Assembly: GCA_903927465.1 (NCBI GenBank)
Contig: CAIYMY010000194.1
Span: 1-64,000, forward strand
Source: an uncultured Rhodospirillales bacterium
Lineage (GTDB): Bacteria > Pseudomonadota > Alphaproteobacteria > Acetobacterales > Acetobacteraceae
DNA: 64,000 nt
Direction of reading: 5' to 3'
In this document: piece after piece, positions 16,201 to 24,613 of the stretch
Numbering within the stretch: the stretch's first letter is position 1
Layout of the letters: every line of letters starts with the position of its first letter
Translations under genes and position numbers: made by a program
Notes under the pieces: model-generated
Seen by the model: only the letters and a program-made list of their open reading frames with translations
Told to the model about the DNA's origin: nothing
Database searches by the model: none

Positions 16201-17277
16201 CTAAAGATTGACGCCGCGAATGGCGTTGATGATCGCTTCCGTCACCTGATCCGTGGTGGCGTGGCCGGCGAGGTCAGGCGTCAGCACATCGCCGCGGCTT
16301 GTCACCATTTCGACCGCGCGCATCAGTTGCGCGGCTGCTGGTGCTTCGCCCAAATGTTCCAGCATCATGGAAGCCGTCCAGAAAGCGCCAAGCGGATTGG
16401 CAATGCCTTTGCCGGTAATGTCAAATGCCGAGCCATGAATCGGTTCAAACATGGAAGGGCGCTTGCGCGACGGATCAATATTGCCTGTGGCGCCAATGCC
16501 CAGCGAACCCGCCAAAGCCGAGGCCAGATCAGACAAGATATCGGCATGCAGATTGGTGGCGACCACGGTATCAACGCTACCGGGCTTCATCACCATGCGC
16601 GCGGTCATGGCATCCACCAGCATTTTCTCAACCTTGAGGGCCGGATATTGCCCGGTGATTTCGGCGCAAACCTCATCCCACATCACCATGCCGTGGCGCT
16701 GCGCGTTGGATTTCGTCACCACCGTCAAATGCTTGCGCGGGCGCGCCATGGCGACTTCACAGGCATGGCGGCAAATGCGCGCCACCCCTTCGCGCGTGAA
16801 GACGGAAACATCCATGGCGACTTCAATCGGCAAGCCGCGATGCGCGCGCCCGCCAACGCCGGCATATTCGCCTTCGCTGTTCTCGCGCACGATCACCCAA
16901 TCAATCTGTTCACCCAGATCAGGGCGCAATGGCCCCTTGATGCCGGGCAGAAGCCTGGTCGGGCGCATATTGGCGTATTGGTCAAAGCCCTGACAGATCG
17001 CGAGCCTTAGCTCCCACAACGTGACATGGTCAGGAATATCCGGCGCACCGACAGCGCCGAAGAAGATCGCATCAAAGCCTTCCAATTGCTGCAAGCCATC
17101 TTCGGGCATCATCCGCCCGGTGCGGCGATAGTAATCGCTGCCCCAATCGAAGTCCTGGAAGCTCAGCGCGAAGCTGCCATTCTTTTCAGCCAAAGCCTGC
17201 AAAACATGGCAGCCCGCCTTGATGACATCCGGCCCAATGCCATCGCCACCCATGGCGGCAATCCGATAAGTCTTCAT
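16201..17277 (-). CDS. Isocitrate/isopropylmalate dehydrogenase family (tartrate/D-malate dehydrogenase-like)
   Basis: A 358-residue NAD-dependent decarboxylating dehydrogenase. It begins MKTYRIAAMGGDGIGPDV and has RENSEGEYAGVGGR, KSNAQRHG and the cofactor-end block MFEPIHGSAFDITGKG. The ENSEGEY-xxx-GGR segment is typical of the TtuC/DmlA branch (tartrate or D-malate) rather than LeuB. The track ORF starts at a TTG two codons earlier; the ATG at 17277 is better placed after AAAGGAAAG. It sits between the DUF1028 gene (16 bp) and the cyclase. The substrate is inferred by similarity only. Confidence 0.88.
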   Translation of the reverse strand: MKTYRIAAMGGDGIGPDVIKAGCHVLQALAEKNGSFALSFQDFDWGSDYYRRTGRMMPEDGLQQLEGFDAIFFGAVGAPDIPDHVTLWELRLAICQGFDQYANMRPTRLLPGIKGPLRPDLGEQIDWVIVRENSEGEYAGVGGRAHRGLPIEVAMDVSVFTREGVARICRHACEVAMARPRKHLTVVTKSNAQRHGMVMWDEVCAEITGQYPALKVEKMLVDAMTARMVMKPGSVDTVVATNLHADILSDLASALAGSLGIGATGNIDPSRKRPSMFEPIHGSAFDITGKGIANPLGAFWTASMMLEHLGEAPAAAQLMRAVEMVTSRGDVLTPDLAGHATTDQVTEAIINAIRGVNL

Positions 17278-17293
17278 GGTCAAAGCTTTCCTT

Positions 17294-18016
17294 TCACGGG
17301 CGCCTCAGGCGCAAATCCATGCCGCGCGCAATCCAGGCGGCTTCAATCACATCAAGATCCGTCTCGCCGGAGGGATGGGCCTTGCTCGGGCGGGAAGCAA
17401 GTCCAGGTTCCGCCTGTATGCGCCACAGGCCAAGCAGCCGACGCAATTCCGCAAGCGGCGCGGTGTGATCATCAACGCGCAGATTGATATCGGGGAAATC
17501 CTCGGTCGTGGTCAGTACAAGTGCTGCGGATTGCCGCCCGCGCTTATCTCCGCCCATGGCTTCTCCGGCATCAAGCGCCGTGATCAGGCGTTCCGGCAGC
17601 GCAAGGCCCGCATTGGCGCGGAAGCTATCAAAGCTTGCTTGCACCACGGCGCCGCCCGAGAGCATGTTGCCCGCCACGCTGAAGCCATCGCCACCGATAT
17701 GCCCGCACCATTCAACGCAATTATCACCGGTCCAGGCGGCGTTGCGGCCATGGCGGTCCACCGCGTGGATTTGGCGCAAGCCCTTGCCCTCATCACCCAC
17801 CAGCGCTGCTTCAATGGCCTTGGCGGGTGTCAGGCCGCGTTCCAGCCCATGCAGCACGGCGGGGCCCAAATAGCGGTTGCTCATGGATTGCGTGCTGACG
17901 GCTCCAACGCCCGATTTCATGAAAGGGCAGGTGGCGCCAACCGCCAGGTTGCAGGTGGTGACTGCAACAGCGAAGGCGCCCGAAGCGGGATCATGCGCGA
18001 CAATGGACCAGGTCAT
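17294..18016 (-). CDS. DUF1028 domain protein (Ntn-hydrolase-like)
   Basis: 240 residues beginning MTWSIVAHDPASGAFAVAVTTCN, matching the DUF1028 family start. It has the family segments VGATCPFMKSGVGAVSTQS and HGRNAAWTGDNCVEWCGH. The family has an Ntn-hydrolase-like fold and is often clustered with catabolic genes; its reaction is not established. The ORF track opens 24 codons upstream, but the ATG at 18016 follows AAGAAAGG. It leads an operon with a decarboxylating dehydrogenase and a cyclase and is divergent from a Bug gene across 105 bp. Confidence 0.85.
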   Translation of the reverse strand: MTWSIVAHDPASGAFAVAVTTCNLAVGATCPFMKSGVGAVSTQSMSNRYLGPAVLHGLERGLTPAKAIEAALVGDEGKGLRQIHAVDRHGRNAAWTGDNCVEWCGHIGGDGFSVAGNMLSGGAVVQASFDSFRANAGLALPERLITALDAGEAMGGDKRGRQSAALVLTTTEDFPDINLRVDDHTAPLAELRRLLGLWRIQAEPGLASRPSKAHPSGETDLDVIEAAWIARGMDLRLRRP

Positions 18017-18121
18017 GCGGCGGGCCTTTCTTGAAATTTCAGACGAAACCTTAACCGCGCCGTGGCGCTTGCAGGAAGCCCACCCCATGCCAAAATAAGC
18101 GGAAACGGGAGGTTTCTTGCC

Positions 18122-19105
18122 ATGACTATTTCCATCTCACGCCGCGGCTTTGCCGGTTTGGGCCTTGCTTCGCTGCTGCCATCAGCGGTTTCCGCGCAAT
18201 CTGCCTGGCCGGACCGGCAGGTGCGGCTGATTGTGCCCTTCGGCGCCGGCGGCGCGGTTGATACGCTTTCCCGCCTGGTGGCCAATGGCTTTGCCGCACA
18301 GGCGAATGGTCAGGCCTTGGTGGTAGAAAATCGTTCTGGCGCTGGTGGCGCCATTGCAGGCGCCGTTGTGGCGCAGAGCCGGCCGGATGGTTATACGCTG
18401 ATGATGGCGGATCTTGGCGCCAATTGCATCGGCAAGGAATTACAGCCCGCGCTGAATTACGACCCGATGCGCGCCTTCACGCCGATTTCGCATTTGGTGA
18501 ATCTACCGATTGCCGTTGTTGTTCCGGCCAATCTGCCTGTGCAAACGCTGGAAGAATTGATGGCCCGTGCGCGTGCGCGCGCTGATGGTATTCAATATGC
18601 ATCACCGGGTGTTGGCCATGTCAGCCATTTGGCCGCGGAATTGCTGGGCCGCCGCGCCGGCGTAAAGCTGACGGCCGTGCATTACCGTAGCGGCGCTGAT
18701 GTAATGCGAAGCCTGATCCAGGGTGAAACGGAATTCTCCTTCCCTTCCGTTTCAACCGCGCTTCCCTTTATTCGTGAAGGTCGCGTGCGTGCCTTGGCAA
18801 TCGGCACCCCAGCATCGGTTGCGGCGTTGCCGGGCGTGCCCGCAGTGGCGGCGACTTTCCCAGGTTTTGAGGCAATGACCTGGCACGGCATAGTTGGCCC
18901 CGCCGGCATGCCGGATGACGTGGTGGCCGCGGCCAATCGCGTGTTCCGCGCCATCATCACCTCAGCCGAGGTGAAGGAAACCGTGCAGCGTGTGCAGGCG
19001 GCTGACGTAATAGCCTCCAACCCCGCGGAGTTTGCCGCACTCCTCACGCGCGATCACGCGAAATGGACGCCCGTGATCCGTGAAGGAAATATCCGCGCCG
19101 AGTAA
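18122..19105 (+). CDS. Bug/TctC family periplasmic binding protein (second)
   Basis: 327 residues starting MTISISRRGFAG, a twin-arginine-like leader ending near SAVSAQS. Mature motifs are RLIVPFGAGGAVDTLS and VVENRSGAGGAIAG. The track ORF begins 20 codons earlier; the ATG at 18122 follows GGGAGG. It stands alone on the plus strand, divergent from DUF1028 and convergent with a HAD dehalogenase gene. It probably binds a carboxylate made or consumed by one of those operons (inference). Confidence 0.9.
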   Translation: MTISISRRGFAGLGLASLLPSAVSAQSAWPDRQVRLIVPFGAGGAVDTLSRLVANGFAAQANGQALVVENRSGAGGAIAGAVVAQSRPDGYTLMMADLGANCIGKELQPALNYDPMRAFTPISHLVNLPIAVVVPANLPVQTLEELMARARARADGIQYASPGVGHVSHLAAELLGRRAGVKLTAVHYRSGADVMRSLIQGETEFSFPSVSTALPFIREGRVRALAIGTPASVAALPGVPAVAATFPGFEAMTWHGIVGPAGMPDDVVAAANRVFRAIITSAEVKETVQRVQAADVIASNPAEFAALLTRDHAKWTPVIREGNIRAE

Positions 19106-19126
19106 AACCCGGCGCGGTATGCGCGT

Positions 19127-19852
19127 TCAGCAGCCGAGCTTGTCGGCTAAATCTTCAAAGCTGGTCGCAATCGCGCCCCAATCCTGTTCGGCCTTCGTAT
19201 CCGTTGCTTGATCCGCCCCATGTTCATTGGGGCGGAGCACGAAGGCCGTCGCCAGCCCGCATTTGCGCGCGGCGGCCAAATCCCCGTTATGAGCGGCGAC
19301 AAGTGCGACTTGCGCGGGCTGCAAACCAAGAATTTCGCAGGTGCGCAAATAGGCTTCCGGTTGCGGCTTATAGGCCTGTGATGCTTCCGCCCCCAGGATC
19401 GCATCCCAAGGCATGCCCGCGCGCTTCGCCATATTCGCCAGCAGCAGGATATTGCCGTTGGAAAGCGGCGCGATGAAGTGCTTGGCCTTCAGGCGAATCA
19501 AGCCCGGGATGGTATCGGGCCAAGGGTCCAGGCGATGCCAGGCGCTGTTCAGCCACTGAAGCTCCTCCGCACCCACGTCCGCTACGCTCACGCCGAAATC
19601 CTTCAAGACACTATCAAGGTTTTCGCGGTGCAGCACATCAAGCCGCGTGAAGGGGCGGCGGCCGCTGCGCACTTCTTCCATGGCGGGTTGGTAGCGCTTG
19701 CGCCAGGCATCGGCGAAGCGATGCGGGTCAATATCACTGCGTCCGTGACGCGCGAGGAAGGTCCGTGCATCGCGCGCGATACCGTTGCGCCAATCCACTA
19801 CCGTGCCAAAAACATCGAAGACCAAGGCCTTAACTTGGGGAAGCGCGCTCAT
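19127..19852 (-). CDS. Haloacid dehalogenase type II (HAD superfamily)
   Basis: A 241-residue HAD hydrolase. The nucleophile block is ALVFDVFGTVVDWR, motif II is LSNGN, and the type II dehalogenase block AYKPQPEAYL is present. The final block AAHNGDLAAARKCGLAT differs from the SSNAWD of characterised L-2-haloacid dehalogenases at two positions. The start at 19852 overlaps the upstream TGA by 4 bp. It is the last gene of a six-gene operon with a TauD dioxygenase, FAH hydrolase, two Bug proteins and an isocitrate-lyase-like enzyme. Dehalogenation is likely by family but not certain. Confidence 0.88.
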   Translation of the reverse strand: MSALPQVKALVFDVFGTVVDWRNGIARDARTFLARHGRSDIDPHRFADAWRKRYQPAMEEVRSGRRPFTRLDVLHRENLDSVLKDFGVSVADVGAEELQWLNSAWHRLDPWPDTIPGLIRLKAKHFIAPLSNGNILLLANMAKRAGMPWDAILGAEASQAYKPQPEAYLRTCEILGLQPAQVALVAAHNGDLAAARKCGLATAFVLRPNEHGADQATDTKAEQDWGAIATSFEDLADKLGC

Positions 19853-20727
19853 GCTGCAGTGTCCTTTTCTGGAACGGCCCATTTCTTTTCAAAATCCCAA
19901 ACATCCGGGAAGCCCATGAGCTCGGTCATTTTATTGAAGCCATAGGATTCGCCAAGCGCCAGGCTATCGCCTGTTGCCTTCAAATGCGCATAGGCGCGTT
20001 CAAGGGCGGCGGCGGCGGCAAGGAAGCCAATGGCGGGATAGATCGCCATGGCATAGCCAATTTCCTGCAAGCGCGCGGCGGGCAGGATGGGCGTACGCCC
20101 GCCTTCCACCATATTCGCAAGCAAAGGCTTGGAAATTGCCTTGCCAATGGCACGCATTTCATCTTCGCTTTCCGGGCTTTCGATGAAGACGATATCGGCG
20201 CCCGCATCACCATACATGCGCCCGCGGCGGATGGCTTCTTCCAGGCCAAGCGTGGTGCGGGAATCCGTGCGTGCGACAATCAGGAAATTCGGATCGCGCC
20301 GCGCTTCGGCGGCCACCTTGATCTTCAGCACCATTTCCTCGGCCGGGATCACACGCCGGCCCGGCGTATGGCCGCATTTCTTCGGCATTTCCTGGTCTTC
20401 AAGCTGAATGCCTGTCATGCCGGCGGCTTCATAGCCAAGCGTGGTGTGGCGCACATTCAAAAGACCACCATAGCCAGTATCGGCATCCGCGACCAAAGGC
20501 GTTTTGCACCCACGCGCCATGGTGCCCATGCGGGCCACCATATCCGCATAGGTGGCAATGCCCGCATCGGCGACACCAAGGGCCGAGGCAACAGCGCCAA
20601 AGCCCGTGCCATAAATGCAGTCAAACCCCATGCCATCGGCGATCTTGGCCGAGATCATGTCGAAGACACCGGGGGCGAGGATGAAGCGCTTTTCGGCAAG
20701 CGCCTTCCGGAGCGATGGGTTGGCCAT
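19849..20727 (-). CDS. Isocitrate lyase/PEP mutase superfamily enzyme
   Basis: 292 residues. Motifs are LAPGVFDMISAKIA, VADADTGYGGL, the catalytic loop KKCGH in LEDQEMPKKCGHTPGR, and IVARTDSR. The Cys loop and length match 2,3-dimethylmalate lyase, methylisocitrate lyase-like or oxaloacetate decarboxylase members. The ATG at 20727 follows AAGGAAG; the track ORF starts 20 codons upstream. It lies between a Bug gene (17-bp gap) and HAD (4-bp overlap). It probably performs a retro-aldol cleavage in the same pathway as the other operon genes. Confidence 0.9.
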   Translation of the reverse strand: MANPSLRKALAEKRFILAPGVFDMISAKIADGMGFDCIYGTGFGAVASALGVADAGIATYADMVARMGTMARGCKTPLVADADTGYGGLLNVRHTTLGYEAAGMTGIQLEDQEMPKKCGHTPGRRVIPAEEMVLKIKVAAEARRDPNFLIVARTDSRTTLGLEEAIRRGRMYGDAGADIVFIESPESEDEMRAIGKAISKPLLANMVEGGRTPILPAARLQEIGYAMAIYPAIGFLAAAAALERAYAHLKATGDSLALGESYGFNKMTELMGFPDVWDFEKKWAVPEKDTAA

Positions 20728-20744
20728 AAGACTTCCTTTATTGC

Positions 20745-21713
20745 TTATTGAGGACGGATATGGCCGGCAGCGCTGGCCGCGGCCCAAATACGATCATCGC
20801 GCTGCATGGCTTCCAGCAACGCTGCGCCTGGGCGCATATCGGCTTCCACACCAAGCGCCATCAGCCGCTGCTTGAAGGTCTCATCGGCGAAAACAGCACT
20901 GACGGTGCGGTAGATGCGATCCACCAGAGCGGGCGCCATGCGCGGCGGCCCGAGCATGGCGACCCAGCCGGAAAGATCAAAATCGCGCACACCTTGTTCG
21001 GCGGGCGTTGGCGCATCAGGGAAGAAGGGCGAACGCGTGCCGGTAGAGGCCGCCAGCACACGCACGCGCCCGGTTTGCATATGCGGCATGGCACTGACTG
21101 TGCTGGTCCAACCACTCGGCAAATGGCCCGCGACGATGTCGTTCATCAAAGGCCCGCCGCTGCGATAGGCGATATCGGGCATTTCCACCCCTGCGCGCCG
21201 CGCCATTTCCTGCCCGATGAAGGAGGAAAGCGCCTCGGTTGAACCAGTGCCGACCTTACCCGGATTGGCCTTGGCATAGGCGAGCATGGTGCTAAGCGAA
21301 GCAAAAGGCTGATTGGCGCCGGCCACCAGCACCATGGTATTCCGTGTCAGCATCGCAATCGGCGTGAAGTCACGGATGGCATCATAAGGCATGCTGGGCA
21401 GATGGTATTTGTTCATGACATGGGTTGAAACCACAACGAGCAGCGTATGCCCATCGGGTTCCGCGCGCGCCACAACTTCGGAACCAATCACGCCCGCCGC
21501 ACCCGCGCGATTTTCGACGATGAACGGTTGCGGCAGGGTGTTGCGCAAGGCCTCACCAATCGCGCGGACCAGAATATCAGTCCCACCACTGGCGGCGTAA
21601 GGCACCACAACGCGCACTGGTTTCGTCGGCCAGGTGATGTCTTGCGCTTGCGCAATCCCCGGCAATGCGCTTGCGGCCAGGGCACCAAATAACGCGCGTC
21701 TTTCGATCTTCAT
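20745..21713 (-). CDS. Bug/TctC family periplasmic binding protein (third)
   Basis: 322 residues starting MKIERRALFGALAASALP, a signal ending IAQAQ. It has VRVVVPYAASGGTDILVRA and FIVENRAGAAGVIGSEVVA. The track ORF starts 31 codons earlier. It follows another Bug gene by 13 bp, so this operon carries two paralogues in tandem. They may bind different acids or act as alternative capture proteins for one transporter. The permease is not in the window. Confidence 0.9.
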   Translation of the reverse strand: MKIERRALFGALAASALPGIAQAQDITWPTKPVRVVVPYAASGGTDILVRAIGEALRNTLPQPFIVENRAGAAGVIGSEVVARAEPDGHTLLVVVSTHVMNKYHLPSMPYDAIRDFTPIAMLTRNTMVLVAGANQPFASLSTMLAYAKANPGKVGTGSTEALSSFIGQEMARRAGVEMPDIAYRSGGPLMNDIVAGHLPSGWTSTVSAMPHMQTGRVRVLAASTGTRSPFFPDAPTPAEQGVRDFDLSGWVAMLGPPRMAPALVDRIYRTVSAVFADETFKQRLMALGVEADMRPGAALLEAMQRDDRIWAAASAAGHIRPQ

Positions 21714-21726
21714 CTTGCAGTTCCCA

Positions 21727-22713
21727 TCAATCCACACGTGCGCCCGTGGCGCGCACAATCGGGACCCATTTGTCAATTTCGCTCGCGATAAAGGCGCGCG
21801 TTGCATCCGGCGTCATGCCATCCGGGATGGTATTGCCAAGCTGGATCAGCCTGTCCCGCATTTCAGGCTTGCGAAGCGCAATCGTGATTTGCTCATAAAG
21901 AAACTGTCGGATCGGCAGTGGCGTACCGAGTGTGGCAGACCATGGCGTCCAAGTGGTGGCTTGGAAAGCCGGCAGGCCCGCTTCAGCCGCGGTCGGAACG
22001 TCAGGCGCCATTGGTGAGCGTTCTGGTGTGCCGATGACAATGCCGTTCACTGTACCGTTCTTGATATGCTCAGCGAGAAAGGAGATCGTGTCCGATTGGA
22101 AGCTGATGCGCCCGGCCATCAAATCCTGAAAGGCCGCGGCTGATCCCCGATACGGCACATGGGTCGCAGGCACGCCCAGCAGATGCAGCAGCAAGGCCGA
22201 AGAAATATGCCCGGTCGAACCATTGCCGGAAGACCCGTAAGGCACATTGCCTCCACCAGCCGCGACCGCCGCACGAAACTCCGCCAGCGTGCGGACATTC
22301 ATCGAAGGATGGGTCGCCAGCACAATCGGCGAATGGCTGGAAATGGTGACGTGATCCACGCCTGTCAGTGGATGGATACGCAGCCTATCGCCGTAAAGCC
22401 CGACATTGAGTGTATGCGACCCAAGCGCGCCAACCAGGAGCGTATAGCCATCCGGCGGTGTTTGAGCGATGGTTTCAAACGCCACAGTGCCGCCGCCCGA
22501 GGGCCGGTTTTCCACCACGAATTGCTGGCCCAATTGCTGCGACAACGCCGCTGAAATCAGCCTTGCATTGATATCGGCATTGCCGCCGGCGGCGAAGGCC
22601 ACAATCACGCGCACTGGCTTATTCGGGTAATCCGTGCCGGGCGCCTTCGGTTGCGCCCAAGCGGGCAACGCCAGCAGCGCGGCCAAAGCCGCGGTCAGAA
22701 AAGTCTTTTTCAT
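21727..22713 (-). CDS. Bug/TctC family periplasmic binding protein (fourth)
   Basis: 328 residues with a Sec signal MKKTFLTAALAALLALPAWAQ. The family blocks are VRVIVAFAAGGNADINARL and FVVENRPSGGGTVAFETIA. GGGGAGGAAAAAATG-like spacing (a GGGAGG before the ATG) supports the start. It is 18 bp downstream of the FAH gene and 13 bp upstream of the next Bug gene in the six-gene operon. The two neighbouring Bug proteins differ clearly in signal type and sequence, so they are diverged paralogues rather than a recent copy. Confidence 0.91.
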   Translation of the reverse strand: MKKTFLTAALAALLALPAWAQPKAPGTDYPNKPVRVIVAFAAGGNADINARLISAALSQQLGQQFVVENRPSGGGTVAFETIAQTPPDGYTLLVGALGSHTLNVGLYGDRLRIHPLTGVDHVTISSHSPIVLATHPSMNVRTLAEFRAAVAAGGGNVPYGSSGNGSTGHISSALLLHLLGVPATHVPYRGSAAAFQDLMAGRISFQSDTISFLAEHIKNGTVNGIVIGTPERSPMAPDVPTAAEAGLPAFQATTWTPWSATLGTPLPIRQFLYEQITIALRKPEMRDRLIQLGNTIPDGMTPDATRAFIASEIDKWVPIVRATGARVD

Positions 22714-22731
22714 TTTTTCCTCCCCGTTATT

Positions 22732-23640
22732 TCAACCAATCGAATGTTCGAGCACGCCAACGCGTTCAACTTCCAGCCGCAGCTTATCGCCCGGCTTCAA
22801 ATAGCGCGGCGGATCGCGGAAATGCCCAACGCCGGCGGGCGTGCCGGTCGCGATCAGGTCACCAGGTTCCAAAGTCATGTAGCGCGACAGAAAGGCAATG
22901 AGGGCGGAGACAGAAAAGATCAAATCACGCGTATTGCCATGCTGCACTTCTTTGCCATTCAGCCAGCATTTCACATCCAGCATCCAAGGCTCACCGACTT
23001 CTTCCGGTGTCACGATCCAGGGGCCGATCGGGCAGAAGCCATCCATGCCTTTGGCGAAGGATGTCATGGCAAGCGGCACATCGAATTGAAATTCCCGCGC
23101 GCTGACATCGTTCAGTACCGTGTAGCCCGCCACGTAGTCCAGCGCGGCGCCTTCCGGCACGTCACGCGCGGGCTTGCCGATCACCACGCCAAGTTCCACT
23201 TCCCAATCGGGTTTTTTCACGTCGTGCGGAATTTTCACCACCGCCCCGGGCCCGATAACGGAGCTTGTGGGCTTCATGAATATGCGCGGCATTTCAAGCT
23301 TAGGGCCGCCCACTTCCTTGGCGTGATCACCATAATTGCGCCCGACACCCAGAATCTTGCCAGGCATCAGCGGTGCCAGGATCTTGGCCCCAGCCAATGG
23401 TTGCCGTAGCGCGGCATTTTCCGCCCGTGCGGCAAAGGCAAGCGCACGGCCCGCAGCCGTCATCGCCGCTTCATTGCTGAGTAGTGCGACCATATCGCCC
23501 GGGATGATCTCCGCGCTGCGATCAGCCTCGCCCGCCGCGCGCATGGCAGCGGAAAGGGCCGGGCGAAGGGCGACCACGCTTTCCCCCACCACCCCACCAA
23601 GGGCAGCGCCATGCGCGCCCTGAAAGGTAACCAGCTTCAT
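22732..23640 (-). CDS. Fumarylacetoacetate hydrolase family protein
   Basis: 302 residues. The FAH fold core starts at KILGVGRNYGDHAKEVGGP and contains PRIFMKPTSSVIGPG, the metal-site ELGVVIGK, and the C-terminal GDLIATGTPAGVGH. Members hydrolyse, decarboxylate or isomerise acyl-pyruvates and 2-oxo-3-ene acids. The start overlaps the TauD stop by 4 bp. In this operon it could cleave or hydrate an oxidised product (inference). Confidence 0.92.
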   Translation of the reverse strand: MKLVTFQGAHGAALGGVVGESVVALRPALSAAMRAAGEADRSAEIIPGDMVALLSNEAAMTAAGRALAFAARAENAALRQPLAGAKILAPLMPGKILGVGRNYGDHAKEVGGPKLEMPRIFMKPTSSVIGPGAVVKIPHDVKKPDWEVELGVVIGKPARDVPEGAALDYVAGYTVLNDVSAREFQFDVPLAMTSFAKGMDGFCPIGPWIVTPEEVGEPWMLDVKCWLNGKEVQHGNTRDLIFSVSALIAFLSRYMTLEPGDLIATGTPAGVGHFRDPPRYLKPGDKLRLEVERVGVLEHSIG

Positions 23641-24518
23641 GCCGCCAGCGCCGCGTAATCGAGTGTGGCCATAACCTGCACACGCAGGATGTAGCGATCC
23701 TCGCCCGGCACGTAATCCGCAACGGCATTATGCATCGTGCCGATATTGTCCCAGATCAGCACATCGCCTTCCGACCATTCATGCGTATAAAGATATTTAT
23801 CCTGCGCCTGATGGCGGAACAGGTAATCCAGCAGCGCATCGGATTCTGTACGCTCCATGCCTTCGATATACATGGCATAGCCGCAATTGCAGTAGAGAAC
23901 GGGCCGACCAGTAATGGGGTGGATTCGCATAATCGGCTGTTCAACCGGCGGTTTTTTCGCGCGTTGTTCGGGTGTGAGGGGCCCACGAATACTGCCTGGG
24001 CGCTGGCGCATCATGTCCCAGAATTTGCTGAAATCATGAATGGCAACACGGCCTTCAATCCGTGCCTTTACCTCGGCCGGCAGATCGGCATAGGCGGCGT
24101 GCATATTGCGGAATTGCGTGGCACCCAGAACCTTGCCGTCGCGCCGCGGCACGCGCTTGGCGTGCAGCATGTTCGCCAGCGCGATTTCGTTGGAATAGGA
24201 CATATCTGTATGCCAGCCCTGGCCGGCATCATTCAGGCCGACAGGCTTGCCCGCCTCATCCCTCATATTGGACAGGATCATCACTTCCGGGTGGTCTGGC
24301 GCATGGAACATATTGGCGACATTCACTTCCAGATCGCCAAAGCGCTTGCCGAAGGCCGCCACATGCGGCGCTTCCAGATCCTGCTTCGGGAAGCAAAGCA
24401 CGCCATATTCGCCAAGGGCGCGCAAAAGCGTGCGGAAATCCTCAGGTGAGGCGGTTTGGCTCAGGTCAATGCCCTCGATGCGGGCGCCTAGCCCGGCATT
24501 ATTGGGGGTGATTTTCAT
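23637..24518 (-). CDS. TauD/TfdA family 2-oxoglutarate-dependent dioxygenase
   Basis: 293 residues. Iron ligands are in GWHTDMSY (HxD) and the distal His in TMHNAVADY; the 2-oxoglutarate-binding Arg is in RYILRVQVM. The family hydroxylates substrates such as taurine, chlorophenoxyacetates or alkyl sulfates, coupled to succinate formation. The ATG at 24518 follows GGAGG; the track ORF starts 8 codons earlier. It leads the six-gene operon and is divergent from a DadA-like gene across 95 bp that contain a GC-rich inverted repeat. TfdA-like etherase activity is one possibility. Confidence 0.91.
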   Translation of the reverse strand: MKITPNNAGLGARIEGIDLSQTASPEDFRTLLRALGEYGVLCFPKQDLEAPHVAAFGKRFGDLEVNVANMFHAPDHPEVMILSNMRDEAGKPVGLNDAGQGWHTDMSYSNEIALANMLHAKRVPRRDGKVLGATQFRNMHAAYADLPAEVKARIEGRVAIHDFSKFWDMMRQRPGSIRGPLTPEQRAKKPPVEQPIMRIHPITGRPVLYCNCGYAMYIEGMERTESDALLDYLFRHQAQDKYLYTHEWSEGDVLIWDNIGTMHNAVADYVPGEDRYILRVQVMATLDYAALAA

Positions 24519-24554
24519 GCTGGCATCCTCCGGAAGGGCCAAAGGTGATGCGCT

Positions 24555-24590
24555 GGCCCCGGGGCGTCAACCGGGCGCTTCCCCGGGGCC
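24555..24590. promoter_or_regulatory. GC-rich inverted repeat between divergent operons (possible operator)
   Basis: GGCCCCGGGG (24555-24564) and CCCCGGGGCC (24581-24590) are perfect inverted arms with a 16-base spacer. Each arm contains the self-palindrome CCCCGGGG. They lie in the 95-bp space between the TauD-led operon and the DadA-like gene, so they could bind a dimeric regulator of both. The regulator is not identified, and GC-rich chance repeats are possible in this genome. Confidence 0.4.
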
Positions 24591-24613
24591 GTTTGTTGCG
24601 TCAGGATGCCGCC

